Below, piece after piece: positions 7,561-7,707 of a stretch of DNA of 7,707 bases. Below the pieces are notes generated by a model. That model was not told the DNA's origin. It worked only from the letters and a program-made list of their open reading frames with translations, and ran no database searches. A program made the position numbers and the translations under genes. The DNA comes from Deltaproteobacteria bacterium. Its GTDB lineage: Bacteria > UBA10199 > DSSB01. The stretch is from contig JAIOPF010000189.1 of the NCBI GenBank assembly GCA_021414045.1, forward strand, positions 1 through 7,707, read 5' to 3'. Every line of letters begins with the position of its first letter. Positions within the stretch are counted from its first letter, which is position 1.

Positions 7561-7707
7561 GAGGGTAGGTACTTAGTGGCTTCGATAAATTCTTGTTCGT
7601 AAAAGGATAGGTTTTTATCGGAGAGATAGGATTCTAGTTGGCGTTGAAACTCTTCCATTCCTGTAGGCCTGTCCTGAGGATTTTTATTCAAGGCTCGGCA
7701 GACGATG
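7554..7707 (-). CDS. Ser/Thr protein kinase, C-terminal end only (5' part outside the window)
   Basis: On the - strand a frame is open from the window edge (first whole codon 7704-7706) to a TGA at 7554-7556, giving 50 residues. They begin IVCRALNKNPQDRPTGMEEF and continue with QRQLESYL and a short charged tail ending YLPSH. The segment ALNKNPQDRPTGMEEFQRQL is the typical last helical part of Hanks-type kinases (consensus like L-x-K-[DN]-P-x-x-R-P-x-x-x-x-x-h). Its Arg normally pairs with the Glu of the APE motif. Only about 20 residues follow, so the kinase is the C-terminal module of the full protein. Whether it has other domains lies outside the window. The gene converges on the DUF6065-like gene and shares TCAATGA (7554-7560) with its stop. 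No terminator follows it before the hairpin at 5946-5977. Confidence 0.7.
   Translation of the reverse strand, partial: IVCRALNKNPQDRPTGMEEFQRQLESYLSDKNLSFYEQEFIEATKYLPSH

Overview
The window looks like chromosomal DNA from a Gram-negative bacterium with a large signalling repertoire, perhaps of the former Deltaproteobacteria (Myxococcota or Bdellovibrionota type). I infer this from a lipobox lipoprotein, a Hanks-type Ser/Thr kinase fused to a sigma-54 type activator, and part of a second kinase nearby. No ribosomal or other marker gene is present, so the lineage is a weak inference. Composition is uneven. Sampled stretches of the large kinase gene are about 60% GC by hand count, bases 6001-6300 about 32%, and the start of the methyltransferase gene about 48%.

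Left block (1-1303, + strand): the 3' end of an unrecognised gene, then after 7 bases a gene for a 286-residue Gly-rich lipoprotein with four further cysteines. They are probably co-transcribed. The lipoprotein gene converges on the next gene with only 8 bases between the stop codons.

Centre (1312-5889, - strand): one 1525-codon gene fills 60% of the window. Its product carries, in order, a Ser/Thr kinase domain, a STAND/AAA-like NTPase, about seven TPR-like repeats, a GAF domain, a coiled coil, a sigma-54 activator AAA+ domain and a Fis-type HTH. It reads as a complete signalling path in one chain, with sensing and phosphorylation at the N-terminus and promoter activation at the C-terminus. 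The activator loop reads GAFTHA instead of GAFTGA. A near-consensus sigma-70 promoter lies so close to the ATG that the mRNA should be leaderless, in line with the absence of a Shine-Dalgarno sequence.

Spacer (5890-6306): a strong hairpin terminator pointing left, then about 330 AT-rich bases with no convincing gene.

Right block (6307-7560, + strand): a caffeoyl-CoA O-methyltransferase-like gene and, 12 bases later, a gene for a small protein resembling the uncharacterised DUF6065 group. They are lower in GC than the kinase gene and may be an acquired pair. At the right edge (7554-7707, - strand) is the C-terminal end of a second Ser/Thr kinase, whose stop codon overlaps the stop of the DUF6065-like gene.
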